Under the pieces are notes generated by a model. The model did no database searches. It was not told the origin of the DNA and worked only from the letters and a program-made list of their open reading frames with translations. Positions 44,938 through 54,373 of a stretch of 64,000 nucleotides of DNA are shown one piece after another. This DNA is from Algibacillus agarilyticus. Lineage in GTDB: Bacteria; Pseudomonadota; Gammaproteobacteria; Enterobacterales; Alteromonadaceae. Position 1 is the stretch's first letter, and each line of letters begins with the position of its first letter. The translations under genes and the position numbers were made by a program. The stretch is from assembly GCF_003286125.1 (NCBI RefSeq), contig NZ_QMED01000004.1:248001-312000 (forward strand), in the 5' to 3' direction.

Positions 44938-45642
44938 TTACGCCGTAATAATCGTTTTAAACGCCAACGTTATAAATAATATGCCACTTATTTTAGTTAG
45001 CCAATACGACATTCGCCCCAAATTTAAATTAGACTGATAAAGTGATTTAACGTATGAAAGGCTAATACAAACGCTACAAAACCAAACAGCGTCTATCGTA
45101 AAGGGGGTCAAAATTAAGAGTGTTTGAGCGTTAAAAGAAAGTGAGTCTGAAACGACAAACTGTGAAAACAAAGCGGTAAAAAAAATGGCACTTTTAGGGT
45201 TTAAAAACGCAATACTAAACCCTTTAAACGCACTTTTTGCATAACCCAAAACACGCTCATCAATTTCAGTTTGATAACCGGGTATTGTTGAAGAAGACGG
45301 ATCTAAACCTTTAACCGGAATAATGAGTGCTTCATTTAAGTTTTTTTCATCTTCTACTGGGGCGTCCATTAAAGCACGACAGCCTAACCAAAATAAAAAT
45401 CCGGCACCACCATAAAGCAAAAATGAATAGAGATATGGGCTCGTTGTAAACACGATAGATAAGCCCATCACGCTGGCAAAAGCCCAAACAGCAATGCCCG
45501 TAGCATGTGCTATCGAAGCTATACAACCATGCTTGACGGATAAGTTTAGAGCCTGTTGGGAAATAAGCATTAAGCTTGGACCCGGTAACATTGCGCCGAG
45601 TAGACAAATACTACAAAGCGCTAACCATTCCGTTAATGTCAT
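44938..45642 (-). CDS. LysE/RhtB-family amino acid exporter
   Basis: This 234-residue inner-membrane protein has about six hydrophobic segments. The N-terminal signature is LLGAMLPGPSLMLISQQALNLSVKHGCIASIAHATGIAVW, matching the GPGP..l....al..G...Gl....G...G pattern of LysE proteins. FKGFSIAFLNPKSAIFFTALFSQFV is the second signature. A loop of about 40 residues in the middle (residues 92-130) is longer than usual. It would export an amino acid or analogue. It shares one base with the upstream K+ channel gene, suggesting coupling. Confidence 0.87.
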   Translation of the reverse strand: MTLTEWLALCSICLLGAMLPGPSLMLISQQALNLSVKHGCIASIAHATGIAVWAFASVMGLSIVFTTSPYLYSFLLYGGAGFLFWLGCRALMDAPVEDEKNLNEALIIPVKGLDPSSSTIPGYQTEIDERVLGYAKSAFKGFSIAFLNPKSAIFFTALFSQFVVSDSLSFNAQTLLILTPFTIDAVWFCSVCISLSYVKSLYQSNLNLGRMSYWLTKISGILFITLAFKTIITA

Positions 45643-46694
45643 TACACTAGATTAAAATCTGCCGCTGATAAACGAACATCATTTAAATAGTGAACATAAA
45701 TATCGCCGGTCATTTCAGGTTCAGATTTAGGTAATATTTGCAACGTTTTACCGAGTTCATCATAAGCGATACCAATAACATCAGCGCCAAACTCTTGGTA
45801 CAGTTTGCTTTTTAACGTTTTAAAACTGATTTGTAAATCAGTTAATTTAATCACATAAAGTGTCATCCCCACTTGCGTGTTAAGCAACTGATGAATTAAT
45901 GCGGTAGCCCCATGATCTTGTGAAGCGCGTACCAATTGCTCTACCCGTTTACTGGTTGAGCATTCAACTTTTAAATGTAACCGCTGCAACGACTCGATAT
46001 GACTTTCATTCTCAAAATGCGCAACAATATGGCAATTTTTAGCAACCAAACCCGATAAATGCACCGTTAATGCTAAGTTTTCTTCATCGCTGTCATCACA
46101 AATAATCACTCGACACGCTTCTTGTATGTTAATACGTTGCATATCCGCTTGAGCGACAAAGCTATTAAGCACCGCAAATTCAATAGAATCATGATCGGGC
46201 ATCGGATGCTGCATGTCACTCGATGTCGTGCATAACAAAATAGTGCGATCTTGGCGTTTAGTATCCGCCAGCAAAAGTTCAACAATGCGTTGAGCATCTA
46301 AGCGATTGTTACAAAATAAAACAATGTGATCCGTCATCGAGTTAAAATTTTTCATGCCTTGTGTATGCCTATTAATAATATAAAAAATATGTTCTGCAAT
46401 TTTACCAATGAGTGAACCAAATATACCTAAGCCCAAACCGATAAACCAAATATCGACCCCTACTTTTTGCCAACCACCTTGCGCATAAAAATCACCGTAG
46501 CCAACAGTACTGATCGTCACGATCCAAAAATGAAAATACGTGTGCCAATCAGTCACTAAATGGGGTTGCTCAGCGAGAATACAAAGATAATAGCCGCCAA
46601 TATAATGAGTTAACACAATCAAAAGCATACCTCGCCAGCTTAAGCGAGCAAAGTGATGCATAAATTTGCGTACTAACAATGAAAAAACAGACAT
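45642..46694 (-). CDS. Two-TM potassium channel with RCK/TrkA-N domain
   Basis: This 350-residue ion channel has a first TM at about residues 22-42, a pore loop with selectivity filter TVGYGD at 63-68, and a second TM around 78-98 (VDIWFIGLGLGIFGSLIGKIAEHIF). A cytosolic RCK-like domain of about 230 residues follows (DHIVLFCNNRLDAQRIVELLL, VIICDDSDEENLALTVHL). In most RCK domains the Rossmann start has GxGxxG; here it reads CNNRLD, so nucleotide binding may be altered. It conducts K+ across the inner membrane. Overlap by one base with the LysE-type gene suggests one transcript. Confidence 0.9.
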   Translation of the reverse strand: MSVFSLLVRKFMHHFARLSWRGMLLIVLTHYIGGYYLCILAEQPHLVTDWHTYFHFWIVTISTVGYGDFYAQGGWQKVGVDIWFIGLGLGIFGSLIGKIAEHIFYIINRHTQGMKNFNSMTDHIVLFCNNRLDAQRIVELLLADTKRQDRTILLCTTSSDMQHPMPDHDSIEFAVLNSFVAQADMQRINIQEACRVIICDDSDEENLALTVHLSGLVAKNCHIVAHFENESHIESLQRLHLKVECSTSKRVEQLVRASQDHGATALIHQLLNTQVGMTLYVIKLTDLQISFKTLKSKLYQEFGADVIGIAYDELGKTLQILPKSEPEMTGDIYVHYLNDVRLSAADFNLV

Positions 46695-46779
46695 CGTAAA
46701 ACAGTCCTTTGTATTAAAATTGAGTTGTGCGTAACTTGAATAAGAAAGCGGAAAAAGAGTAAAACATCTAAAATTTAAA

Positions 46780-46912
46780 AGAAAGTGTAATCATAATAAA
46801 AACACCTAATGTAAGACGATTAAGCGCTTTTTCTAATTTATAAACACTCGGCAAGCGAATAAAAATAAGCCAACAACGAGTAGATAAAAGGTAACGATAT
46901 TTAAGACATTGA
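46780..46912 (-). pseudogene. Possible remnant of a LysE-type C-terminus
   Basis: A minus-strand frame ends KLEKALNRLTLGVFIMITLSFKF-stop, resembling the last helix of LysE-family exporters (NR..G..fi..G..L). It has no start codon and no signature N-terminus. It could be the relic of a paralogue of the neighbouring exporter. The match is short, so this is a weak call. Confidence 0.3.
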
Positions 46913-46937
46913 CCCAGCTAATTAAAAATTAGCTGGG
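46913..46937. terminator. Perfect hairpin downstream of the zinc peptidase gene
   Basis: An inverted repeat with 11-base arms (CCCAGCTAATT) and a three-base loop lies about 70 bases after the stop of the gene at 47007-48179. There is no long T-tract, so it may be a terminator or mRNA-end stabiliser. Confidence 0.6.
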
Positions 46938-47006
46938 AGTTAAATTTGATAGCGCTATTGACCTTGCCTTATTACCAGCAAACTAAACGTAGGCATAAGG
47001 TTAAAG

Positions 47007-48179
47007 TTACTTAAGATCGGCCGCCGTTAATTCGGGTAGCTGATCTAATTTATTATGGATAGCATGATGCACAAACGACAGTTTCGTACGAACCGATTGG
47101 GTTAGCACAAACGGATAAGCATCTTCTAACCCCATACTGCGATTTAAAGAATTCAATATGACCGAAAAATCGACCCACGTATCTAAGATACGCGAAATCG
47201 GTGTTTGCACCGAAAAATAATGTTTATCTTGCGGTAAATACAGTTCACCCACTTCTTCGTTGTCAGCTTGAATACCTGAAGTAGAGCCTGCGATAGAAAA
47301 GTTTTGAGCTGTTTCTAATGTATCAATAATGTGCATGTAATGAGCCCACGTTTCAGCCCAATCTTCGTATGGGTGCATAGTTGCATATTCACTAATATAA
47401 TGCTCATGCCAGTTACTTGGTGCACCCTCTTTATAATGCTTATCAAGTGCTTCTTGGTAATCTAATTCGTCATCACCAAAATATTGCTTACATAATGCCT
47501 GCTTTTTAGGAGAGCACGCAATGAGTTGGTCAAAGTAATAATGCCCAAGTTCATGACGAAAATGCCCGAGTAAAGTACGATAGCGTTCACCCATTGCATG
47601 TTTAGTGCTTGAACGCGCAACATCATCGGCTTCGGCTAAGTTAATGGTTATATGACCACAATCATGTCCGGTAAACACCGTATCTTGATGATTAAGCTTG
47701 CTAATGAAATGATCTTTTACATTGCGATCAGTTGTAAAATCAAAGCTCAAACCTTGCTCTGGATCTTGAGTAATATTTTTTAACGGTACCGGCAAGGCAT
47801 TCAACGTATATAAAGCTCGCCTTTTTGCCGCTTCCATTTTTTTCCAAAGTGGAATGTGCTCAACAACGGTTAAATCGGGGATCGTTTCATTAAACCGACA
47901 AGCAAAACACAGTACCTCGGTTTTATCTGCTGCCGCGACAAATGTGGTTAAATTTACCATTCCATTACAGGCATTATATTGAGCGTTGTTATCACATTTT
48001 TGATAGTGAATATCGGCTCCAGCGTTTTTTAAATAATGACCACTCGCCTCATCTAAATAGTATGCTTCAACTTCGCTAAAGTCATCATCCAACCCGACGG
48101 TGCAATTGCATGCGGTACATAGATTGCTTTCAAAAAATAGCGTAGGTTGGCCTTTGCAACGGCACTGAAATGTTTTCAT
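47007..48179 (-). CDS. Zinc-ribbon metallopeptidase-like protein (DUF2248/Peptidase_Mx type)
   Basis: This 390-residue soluble protein has an N-terminal zinc-ribbon region with CRCKGQP, CTACNCTVG and two further Cys pairs (CDNNAQYNACNG, CFACRF) up to residue 100. The C-terminal domain carries FRHELGHYYFDQL (HExxH) near residue 215 and downstream DWAETWAHYMHIIDTL, probably with the third ligand Glu. This matches the putative zinc-binding peptidase family PF15887, of unknown substrate. No signal peptide is seen, so it should be cytoplasmic. It is monocistronic, with the hairpin at 46913-46937 behind it. Confidence 0.85.
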   Translation of the reverse strand: MKTFQCRCKGQPTLFFESNLCTACNCTVGLDDDFSEVEAYYLDEASGHYLKNAGADIHYQKCDNNAQYNACNGMVNLTTFVAAADKTEVLCFACRFNETIPDLTVVEHIPLWKKMEAAKRRALYTLNALPVPLKNITQDPEQGLSFDFTTDRNVKDHFISKLNHQDTVFTGHDCGHITINLAEADDVARSSTKHAMGERYRTLLGHFRHELGHYYFDQLIACSPKKQALCKQYFGDDELDYQEALDKHYKEGAPSNWHEHYISEYATMHPYEDWAETWAHYMHIIDTLETAQNFSIAGSTSGIQADNEEVGELYLPQDKHYFSVQTPISRILDTWVDFSVILNSLNRSMGLEDAYPFVLTQSVRTKLSFVHHAIHNKLDQLPELTAADLK

Positions 48180-48431
48180 ATATATTGGTATTCACAGATA
48201 AGAAAGTATTAAAAATGCGAATTAAGTTATCGCCCTATGTTGTCTAAATGACAAACAACACTAATACGACTTATACAACAGATAACCCACGTTAGATACA
48301 GATAAATTAAATCATATTAAATTTATCATATTCGGTCATGACTAAAGTGAATAACAAGAAATTGGTTTAAACCGATAGCGTTTTTACTGGTATATAAACG
48401 AGTAAAAACCCTACCGATATAAGCCAGGTTT

Positions 48432-50081
48432 TTAAGCAGGAAGGTGGCGCTGTTGTCGTTGTGTCGCCCGGCTTTTACTCACCGTTTCTGTTTGTTGACC
48501 CGCATATAGATTAAGCCCTTGAAAATGGCTTTTTAATTTAGACGCGATGTAATCTAACTCAATATGCTCAAGTACAAGTGCGTGTTTATCAGGATACAAC
48601 GCCTCAATTGCCTGTGAAACAAGCTCATACAATCGCTTAAGGTTAATTTGATGCGTTTGTTGTGTTTTGTCAAAAATCCACTCAGTGATCGCCATAAAGT
48701 CATCAAATGGTTTATCTGATAACATATGTGGTAATGCATGTTTAAAACGACCCGAATTGCCGATCATATCCCAATAACGTGCAAAACGATTAATGCGTTG
48801 CATGGTTGCAAAATCAACACGGTCATTACTCAAAATATTGAAAGGCGGTAACGGATTAAAGCGCAGATCAAATGCTTCGGTATGACGAATAATAGGGCTA
48901 CCTTTAAGGCGTTTTAAAATACCTAATTGAATTTCGTGCGGCCGGCAATGATAAAGCTCATTAAAACTATCTCTAAATGTATCAAACGTTTCACCCGGCA
49001 ATCCAAAAATGAGATCAGCATGAATATACGCATGTGTATGATCACGTAACCAAAGCAAGTTATCTTTTGATTTATCATTGTTTTGTTTGCGGCTAATATT
49101 AACCTGCACTTCAGGGTTAAAGGTTTGAATACCGATTTCAAACTGTAAACAACCTTCTGGGAACTGCGCTAATAATTCTTTAAGTTTTCGCGGTAAATGA
49201 TCGGGAACCACTTCAAAATGCAAAAATAAATCATCGGTCATGCGATCTAAGAAAAACTGCATAATTTGCATCGTAGTTTTAATATTTAAATTAAATGTGC
49301 GGTCAATAAATTTAAAATTTCGAGCTCCGCGCTGATACAAAATTTCCATTTGTTCAAGAAAGCGGGTTAGTTCAAAAGGGTTAGAAGCCGTATCTAAAGA
49401 AGACAAACAAAACTCGCATTTAAACGGACAACCACGAGAAGCTTCAACATACAACACACGATGTTTTAAATCTTCGTCGCTGTAATATTCATAAGGTAAT
49501 TCAATATCTTTTAAATCAACGGGTTTAGACGCGAGTATTTTTTTATCGGGTGCCGTGTTATTGATAATATCTTTGCAGAGCTCGTAAAAACTAACATCCG
49601 CAGGCCCTGTTAAAACATAATCAGCCGTTTTGACGATGGCCTGTTCTTCGGTTTCGTAACTGACTTCGGGTCCACCTAAAATAATTTTAATTTCAGGCGC
49701 AATCACTTTTAATAAGCTAACCACATCCGTTGTTTCGACGATATTCCAGATGTAGACCCCAAAACCCACAATATCGGGTTTAGCCGCTAATATTTGCTCA
49801 ACAATGTCAATCGCGCGCGTCTTAATAATAAATTCTTTTATTTCACAGTATTGCTGCAACTCGTTTAAATTGGCATATAAATACCGCAAACCAAAGCTGG
49901 CATGAATAAACTTAGCGTTAAGTGTTGCGAGTACGATTTTAGGCGATGCGTTATCTGTGGCATCGTTAGTCAAATCGTCTGTTGATATGCTTTGTGCTGT
50001 GTCTAAAGCTGAAATATGAGTGTCAGTACTATCAATCTGCTTAATAGAGATGAGTTCAGGATCAAATTGTTGTGCTGCCAT
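48432..50081 (-). CDS. B12-binding-domain radical SAM protein (DUF4080 type)
   Basis: The product is about 549 residues from the ATG at 50081; the open frame extends to a TTG at 50117, which is a less likely start. The N-terminal part (residues 45-165) resembles the B12-binding fold (VLATLNAKFIHASFGLRYLYANL and DIVGFGVYIWNI, with ILGGPEVSYE). The radical SAM core has GCPFKCEFCLSSLD (CxxxCxxC) near residue 217, LQFEIGIQTFNPEVQ and DLIFGLPGETFDTFRD. The canonical cobalamin-His DxHxxG is not evident, so cobalamin may not bind. A C-terminal DUF4080 domain follows. It is an uncharacterised iron-sulfur enzyme. Confidence 0.85.
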   Translation of the reverse strand: MAAQQFDPELISIKQIDSTDTHISALDTAQSISTDDLTNDATDNASPKIVLATLNAKFIHASFGLRYLYANLNELQQYCEIKEFIIKTRAIDIVEQILAAKPDIVGFGVYIWNIVETTDVVSLLKVIAPEIKIILGGPEVSYETEEQAIVKTADYVLTGPADVSFYELCKDIINNTAPDKKILASKPVDLKDIELPYEYYSDEDLKHRVLYVEASRGCPFKCEFCLSSLDTASNPFELTRFLEQMEILYQRGARNFKFIDRTFNLNIKTTMQIMQFFLDRMTDDLFLHFEVVPDHLPRKLKELLAQFPEGCLQFEIGIQTFNPEVQVNISRKQNNDKSKDNLLWLRDHTHAYIHADLIFGLPGETFDTFRDSFNELYHCRPHEIQLGILKRLKGSPIIRHTEAFDLRFNPLPPFNILSNDRVDFATMQRINRFARYWDMIGNSGRFKHALPHMLSDKPFDDFMAITEWIFDKTQQTHQINLKRLYELVSQAIEALYPDKHALVLEHIELDYIASKLKSHFQGLNLYAGQQTETVSKSRATQRQQRHLPA

Positions 50082-50356
50082 ACCGAATCTTAAATACCTT
50101 AAAAAAACCAGACGCAATAATACAGTAATTGTAACGGCTATTCAGCATCGATTTAGCTGCAAATTAATAGATCTATAAATTAAAGAATCAACTTTCTTTG
50201 CCAGCTCTTATATGGCAGACCAGTGGCTACTTGATTAAATCCACATCAAAACAGGTACATTACAAATAATTTGCTTAATTCAATTCTCATTTTACAAATC
50301 AAACGTCAGCCAAATTTATTGAAAAACATCACTTAGTTACATTAGGTAATAATACA

Positions 50357-50427
50357 AATAATAACAATTCTCACTTGCATTACTATATCGGAACGCTGTA
50401 TTATTGGAAATGAGAATAGTTATCATT
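50357..50427 (+). promoter_or_regulatory. Promoter with two Fur boxes ahead of the heme-uptake genes
   Basis: A strong Fur box, AATGAGAATAGTTATCATT, lies at 50409-50427, 16 bases before the receptor ATG. A weaker Fur-like site (AATAATAACAATTCTCACTT) is at 50357-50376. Between them is a promoter of the sigma-70 type: TTGCAT (50375-50380), 18 bases, TATTAT (50399-50404). The sites overlap the -35 and lie just past the -10, so iron-loaded Fur should block transcription. Confidence 0.8.
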
Positions 50428-50443
50428 AACAAGCAAAGTAATC

Positions 50444-52504
50444 ATGACACATTTTATAAATCACTCCCCTCTTACTATTACAACAATATTGCTGAACATA
50501 ACTTTATTTAGCTCACTTGCTTACGCAGATCACTCAACAGACAACACCGATTTTAAAACACAGCCTCATACTGAAACTATCGTAGTAACAGGCACTCGCA
50601 CGCCAAAATTGTTATCTAATTCGCCAATCGCAGTAAATGTAATTGAGGGCGCGGTTATTGATGTTTTATCACAAGGCACCGTAGCGCAGGCTTTAAATTT
50701 TGTGCCTGGGGTCGTTGTTAACCGCAATCAAAAAGATGGGTATACCGTGCAAATGCAAGGCTTTGATGGTGATAATGTTTTAGTGTTGTTAAATGGCCAG
50801 CCATTAATTGCCCCAACAGGTGCCGCAGTTGATTTAGACCAAATTAGTGCACAAGATATACAACAAATAGAGGTTATTCGTGGAGCGGCATCAGTCATGT
50901 ACGGCAGCTCAGCGATGGGCGGTGTGATCAATATCATTACACGTCAAGCAGATAAAAACCGTTTAAAAATAGGCGTCGAAATAGGCCATTATACTAATAA
51001 TGCCATTGATGACGAGCCATTAAGCCACTTGTTTAACATCAACGCAGATTACATAGTCAATAATTGGAATAATCATTTAAACCTTTTAATAAAACATTCG
51101 CCTAGCTTTGACTATGACGATGTTCATACCAGCACGCCAACCGGCGAACTTGATAAATTGTTTTTAAATCTGGGTACAAAAGGCGCATTCAATGAGCTTG
51201 CGTTAAATACTCAAATTCAATATTTCAAAGAAGAAAAACAAAAAGCGGTCGGTCAATTTTCTGCCGGTACTAAAAAAATAACAAATTATTACATGTCTAA
51301 TGTCGAACGTTACCAGCTTGATTTAGGTTTAGGAAAAGATGTTTTTAATAAACAAAAACATGAAATAGCAAATACCAGTTGGAAACTCAATGCGCGCTTG
51401 ATGCAGCATGATGAAATCAGTGGCTCGTCAACGTTACGCCAAGCCAATATTGGTTTATATGAAGTTAATGCTCAGCACGTGTGGTCTGTTGAAAAAGTAA
51501 CAAGCGAAGCTGATTTAGAAGTGGTTGCCGGTGGACTCGTGCATTTTGATACGCTTGATCAAGTGAATCTGAAATCAGATGAAGCTGAAATTGATGATAA
51601 ATCTCGCTGTAGTGTTGAAGCATTTACACAATTAAATTGGATATACACTGATCACCAATACTTGTTTGGCATTCGTGCCCAAGACGATTCAGATTTTGGC
51701 GGGCATGGCGCGCTGAGTTTTAGCAGCCTTTACGATTTATTTACCGATAGTGAAGACAGTTTAAAATGGCGTTTAGGTATTGGCCAAGGTTATCGAGTGC
51801 CCACGTTAAAAGAACGTTTTTATCAATTTGATCATAGCGCTTTAGGCTACAAAGTTTACGGCAATAAAAACTTAGAACCTGAAGAGTCATTATCGTTTAA
51901 TTCAACGTTCACCTATCAATCGAACATGCGATCAAATTGGTTAGGTGAATTTGAATTAAGTAGTGAATTTAATCTTCATTACACCAAAGCCAAAAACCTA
52001 ATTGATCTTTTCACCGATTTACAACAATCATTGGCCGAAGATTTAGACATTTCAGTGTATGGCAATATTGAAGAAGCCACGATGCAAGGCTTCAATCTGA
52101 GTGCCGAAGCACAATTTGATTATTGGTTTACACAAATCAATTACAGTTATTTAGACGCACGTGACGGTGATCATAAACGCTTAGAATCACGCCCTTACCA
52201 TCAAATTAAAACCAATCTAGGTTACAGCAACCTTAACGCAGGTATTGATGCGGTTATCTATTTTGTTTATCAACTCAATGAATCATTTGATGCACAACAA
52301 TTTTCAAATGGCGAAGAAAACAATAGCTGGTTAACGGTTGATTTTAAATCAACGTGGCAGTTGTCTGAGCCTTTAGCCCTACGTTTTTCCATAGAAAACA
52401 TCCTTGATGAACATCAAGATCAATTAGCTCAACAAGCAAGGAAGTTTGATGCGCGCCCTATTTCTAGTCGCTTTATCTCAATTGGCGCTAGTTACCAATT
52501 TTAA
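50444..52504 (+). CDS. hmuR: TonB-dependent heme/hemoprotein receptor (HmuR-like)
   Basis: This 686-residue outer-membrane receptor has an N-terminal signal (about residues 1-28, ending in LAYA). The TonB box/plug begins ETIVVTGTRTPKLLSNSPIAVNVIEG, followed by QMQGFDGDNVLVLLNGQPL and VIRGAASVMYGSSAMGGVINIIT. In the barrel, YRVP (about 450-453), His464 and NKNL (474-477) follow the FRAP-His-NPDL pattern of bacterial heme receptors such as HmuR. The C-terminus is GASYQF. It would bring heme or heme protein-derived porphyrin into the periplasm. It is directly under Fur control and followed by a HmuY-like lipoprotein gene 71 bases downstream. Confidence 0.87.
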   Translation: MTHFINHSPLTITTILLNITLFSSLAYADHSTDNTDFKTQPHTETIVVTGTRTPKLLSNSPIAVNVIEGAVIDVLSQGTVAQALNFVPGVVVNRNQKDGYTVQMQGFDGDNVLVLLNGQPLIAPTGAAVDLDQISAQDIQQIEVIRGAASVMYGSSAMGGVINIITRQADKNRLKIGVEIGHYTNNAIDDEPLSHLFNINADYIVNNWNNHLNLLIKHSPSFDYDDVHTSTPTGELDKLFLNLGTKGAFNELALNTQIQYFKEEKQKAVGQFSAGTKKITNYYMSNVERYQLDLGLGKDVFNKQKHEIANTSWKLNARLMQHDEISGSSTLRQANIGLYEVNAQHVWSVEKVTSEADLEVVAGGLVHFDTLDQVNLKSDEAEIDDKSRCSVEAFTQLNWIYTDHQYLFGIRAQDDSDFGGHGALSFSSLYDLFTDSEDSLKWRLGIGQGYRVPTLKERFYQFDHSALGYKVYGNKNLEPEESLSFNSTFTYQSNMRSNWLGEFELSSEFNLHYTKAKNLIDLFTDLQQSLAEDLDISVYGNIEEATMQGFNLSAEAQFDYWFTQINYSYLDARDGDHKRLESRPYHQIKTNLGYSNLNAGIDAVIYFVYQLNESFDAQQFSNGEENNSWLTVDFKSTWQLSEPLALRFSIENILDEHQDQLAQQARKFDARPISSRFISIGASYQF

Positions 52505-52574
52505 TCCAATCCTTTATTTAATAAGCCGTATTGTTTAGCGGCTGAATAGATATATCTCATTTTCGGAGAAAATA

Positions 52575-53678
52575 ATGAACAATAAACTTGTGATGGCCAT
52601 GCTATCTAGCTCAATGTTACTCACTGCGTGTGGCGGTGGAAGCGCTTCAGATGACACAAATGTGACACCTGAAGCCCCCAGCAATATATATGGCCCATTA
52701 GCGACGGGGTCGGTTGCTGCACCTAACTATGTATATTTTGATTTAGACGCCATGACAGTGGTGAACCTAACTGAAGAGCAAGCCGTTACCGATACCTCTT
52801 GGGATATCGCTTTTAAGCGCACAGGTGTTTATTTAAATAACGCAAATAGCGACAGCCCTGTTTCGGCCTACTTCACGGGTAATAACAGCGATTTTTGGGA
52901 TGGCGAGACACCGGTTGCCGATAAGTTTTTAAATGCAAGTGCCGACAGTGAATTAGCCGCATTTGATGCCGTGACAGCAGCCAATATTCCCGCCGATAAT
53001 AGCCTGTTTGTAGCCGATGTGATGCACAACATTATTAGTGACTTTTATAACTACAATTCATCAACTCACCAAGTGACGGCTGCAGACGATAAATACTATA
53101 TCGTTAATTCAGATGGCCAATTAACAAAATATCGCGCTTCAGCCTTAACCCAAGCCGGTTTCGAAATGAGCGACATTACACTACAAATAGCCAACCAAGG
53201 CGCTGATGACTTATTCAACGCAGAAACTCAGCTAGTAGTTGATTTAGCAACCGAATGTGGTCTTGGCAATAAAGTATTTGTTGATTTAGGCACGGCAACA
53301 ATTGTAACTGAAACTCAAGCCTGGGACTTATCGTTTACCTGTAATGACACAAATTCAGGTTCAGATTTTGCAATGGATATTGCAGAAGATGCAACCGCTT
53401 TACAAGATTTTACAAACGAAATCACTGGCATTTCAGCTGAGGCCCTGCCTTATCATAGCTTTAAAGCAAACACCTATATAGAAAAAGCCTTTGATGCCCA
53501 ACCTTGGTATGCCTATAACGTAGAAGGCGGTATTCCTCATGGTATTTATTCACAATATGGCGTGTATCTCATCAAAACGGCAACAGCGACATATAAGTTA
53601 CAAATGCTGAGTTATTACGACCAAGAAAGTACATCTGGCAGCATTTCATTCCGTGCAGAAAGTTTAACGGCGCAATAA
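52575..53678 (+). CDS. hmuY: HmuY-like heme-binding lipoprotein
   Basis: This 367-residue lipoprotein has a lipobox ending at Cys19 (SMLLTAC), followed by a GGGSAS linker. The mature protein has the HmuY fold pattern: YVYFDLDAMTVVNLTEEQAVTDTSWDIAFKRTGVYLNN, then a second related unit (VFVDLGTATIVTETQAWDLSFTCND). The WDIAF and WDLSF motifs suggest two HmuY-type halves, where HmuY of Porphyromonas has one domain of about 200 residues. HmuY binds heme at the cell surface and passes it to HmuR. The gene sits between receptor and ExbB-like genes and starts after a GGAGAA site. Confidence 0.85.
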   Translation: MNNKLVMAMLSSSMLLTACGGGSASDDTNVTPEAPSNIYGPLATGSVAAPNYVYFDLDAMTVVNLTEEQAVTDTSWDIAFKRTGVYLNNANSDSPVSAYFTGNNSDFWDGETPVADKFLNASADSELAAFDAVTAANIPADNSLFVADVMHNIISDFYNYNSSTHQVTAADDKYYIVNSDGQLTKYRASALTQAGFEMSDITLQIANQGADDLFNAETQLVVDLATECGLGNKVFVDLGTATIVTETQAWDLSFTCNDTNSGSDFAMDIAEDATALQDFTNEITGISAEALPYHSFKANTYIEKAFDAQPWYAYNVEGGIPHGIYSQYGVYLIKTATATYKLQMLSYYDQESTSGSISFRAESLTAQ

Positions 53679-53761
53679 CACTAAAGACTAACTCCTAAAG
53701 ATTAATGTGCTTACAAGGAGGTAAGCGTTGTTCTTTGTAACTTTTTTAAGTAGGCAAAACA

Positions 53762-54373
53762 GTGATCCAGCAACTTGAATATTTAATGTACCAATTGTCT
53801 GATTTTTTCATGGCACCCGTTCTTATTTTAATCGCAGCCCTCTTTATTTATGCATTATTTGCGAGCGGGCAATATGTAATGCAAATTGTTCAACGTAAAA
53901 CAAATAAGCCACATTTTTATCAATTATTAAACAGTAAGTTGGCAAATTCTCCATCGATAAATTTAGCCGGTTATCCATTGGCCGATTTAGCTAACCAACA
54001 CCCTAAGGTTACTAAAGATCAGCTTGATGTTGCCGCTTTAGGTGAATTAGAAGGCGTGCGCAATGTTAGCCGATTAGCGCCTATGTTAGGTTTAATTGCC
54101 ACAATGGTGCCCATGGGACCCGCCCTTAAAGGCTTAGCCGACGGCAATATCCAAGGCATAAGTGAAAATTTAATTGTGGCTTTTTCGGCGGTTATTTTTG
54201 GTTTAGTGATCGCGTCTATAACATTTTGGATTGCCTCAGTAAAAAAACGCTGGTTAGCCGAAGAACTCGTAGCCTTAACCCCTTTGCTTGAAGAATCAAA
54301 GCAAGCGAAAATCAAAGCACAAATTAAAGCGCAATTTGAAAGTGCAGAAGGCCAGCAAAATGAAGCTGCTTGA
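53762..54373 (+). CDS. MotA/TolQ/ExbB-family proton channel subunit
   Basis: This 203-residue membrane protein starts at GTG (53762). TM1 is at about residues 17-38 (VLILIAALFIYALFASGQYV). After a cytoplasmic loop come TM2 and TM3, RLAPMLGLIATMVPMGPALKGLADG and LIVAFSAVIFGLVIASITFWI, the conserved ExbB/TolQ core. A charged C-terminal helix (KQAKIKAQIKAQFESAEG) completes it. These proteins use the proton motive force with an ExbD-type partner. The partner here is the overlapping DUF2149 gene. Such pairs occur in Bacteroidota hmu operons and beside CobN-like chelatases. It is probably dedicated to the neighbouring receptor/chelatase system rather than the general TonB complex. Confidence 0.88.
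   Translation: MIQQLEYLMYQLSDFFMAPVLILIAALFIYALFASGQYVMQIVQRKTNKPHFYQLLNSKLANSPSINLAGYPLADLANQHPKVTKDQLDVAALGELEGVRNVSRLAPMLGLIATMVPMGPALKGLADGNIQGISENLIVAFSAVIFGLVIASITFWIASVKKRWLAEELVALTPLLEESKQAKIKAQIKAQFESAEGQQNEAA

Noticed and set aside
48380-48409. Nine-base inverted repeat downstream of the radical SAM gene
   Set aside because: A long loop and no T-tract in the right direction make a terminator call weak.
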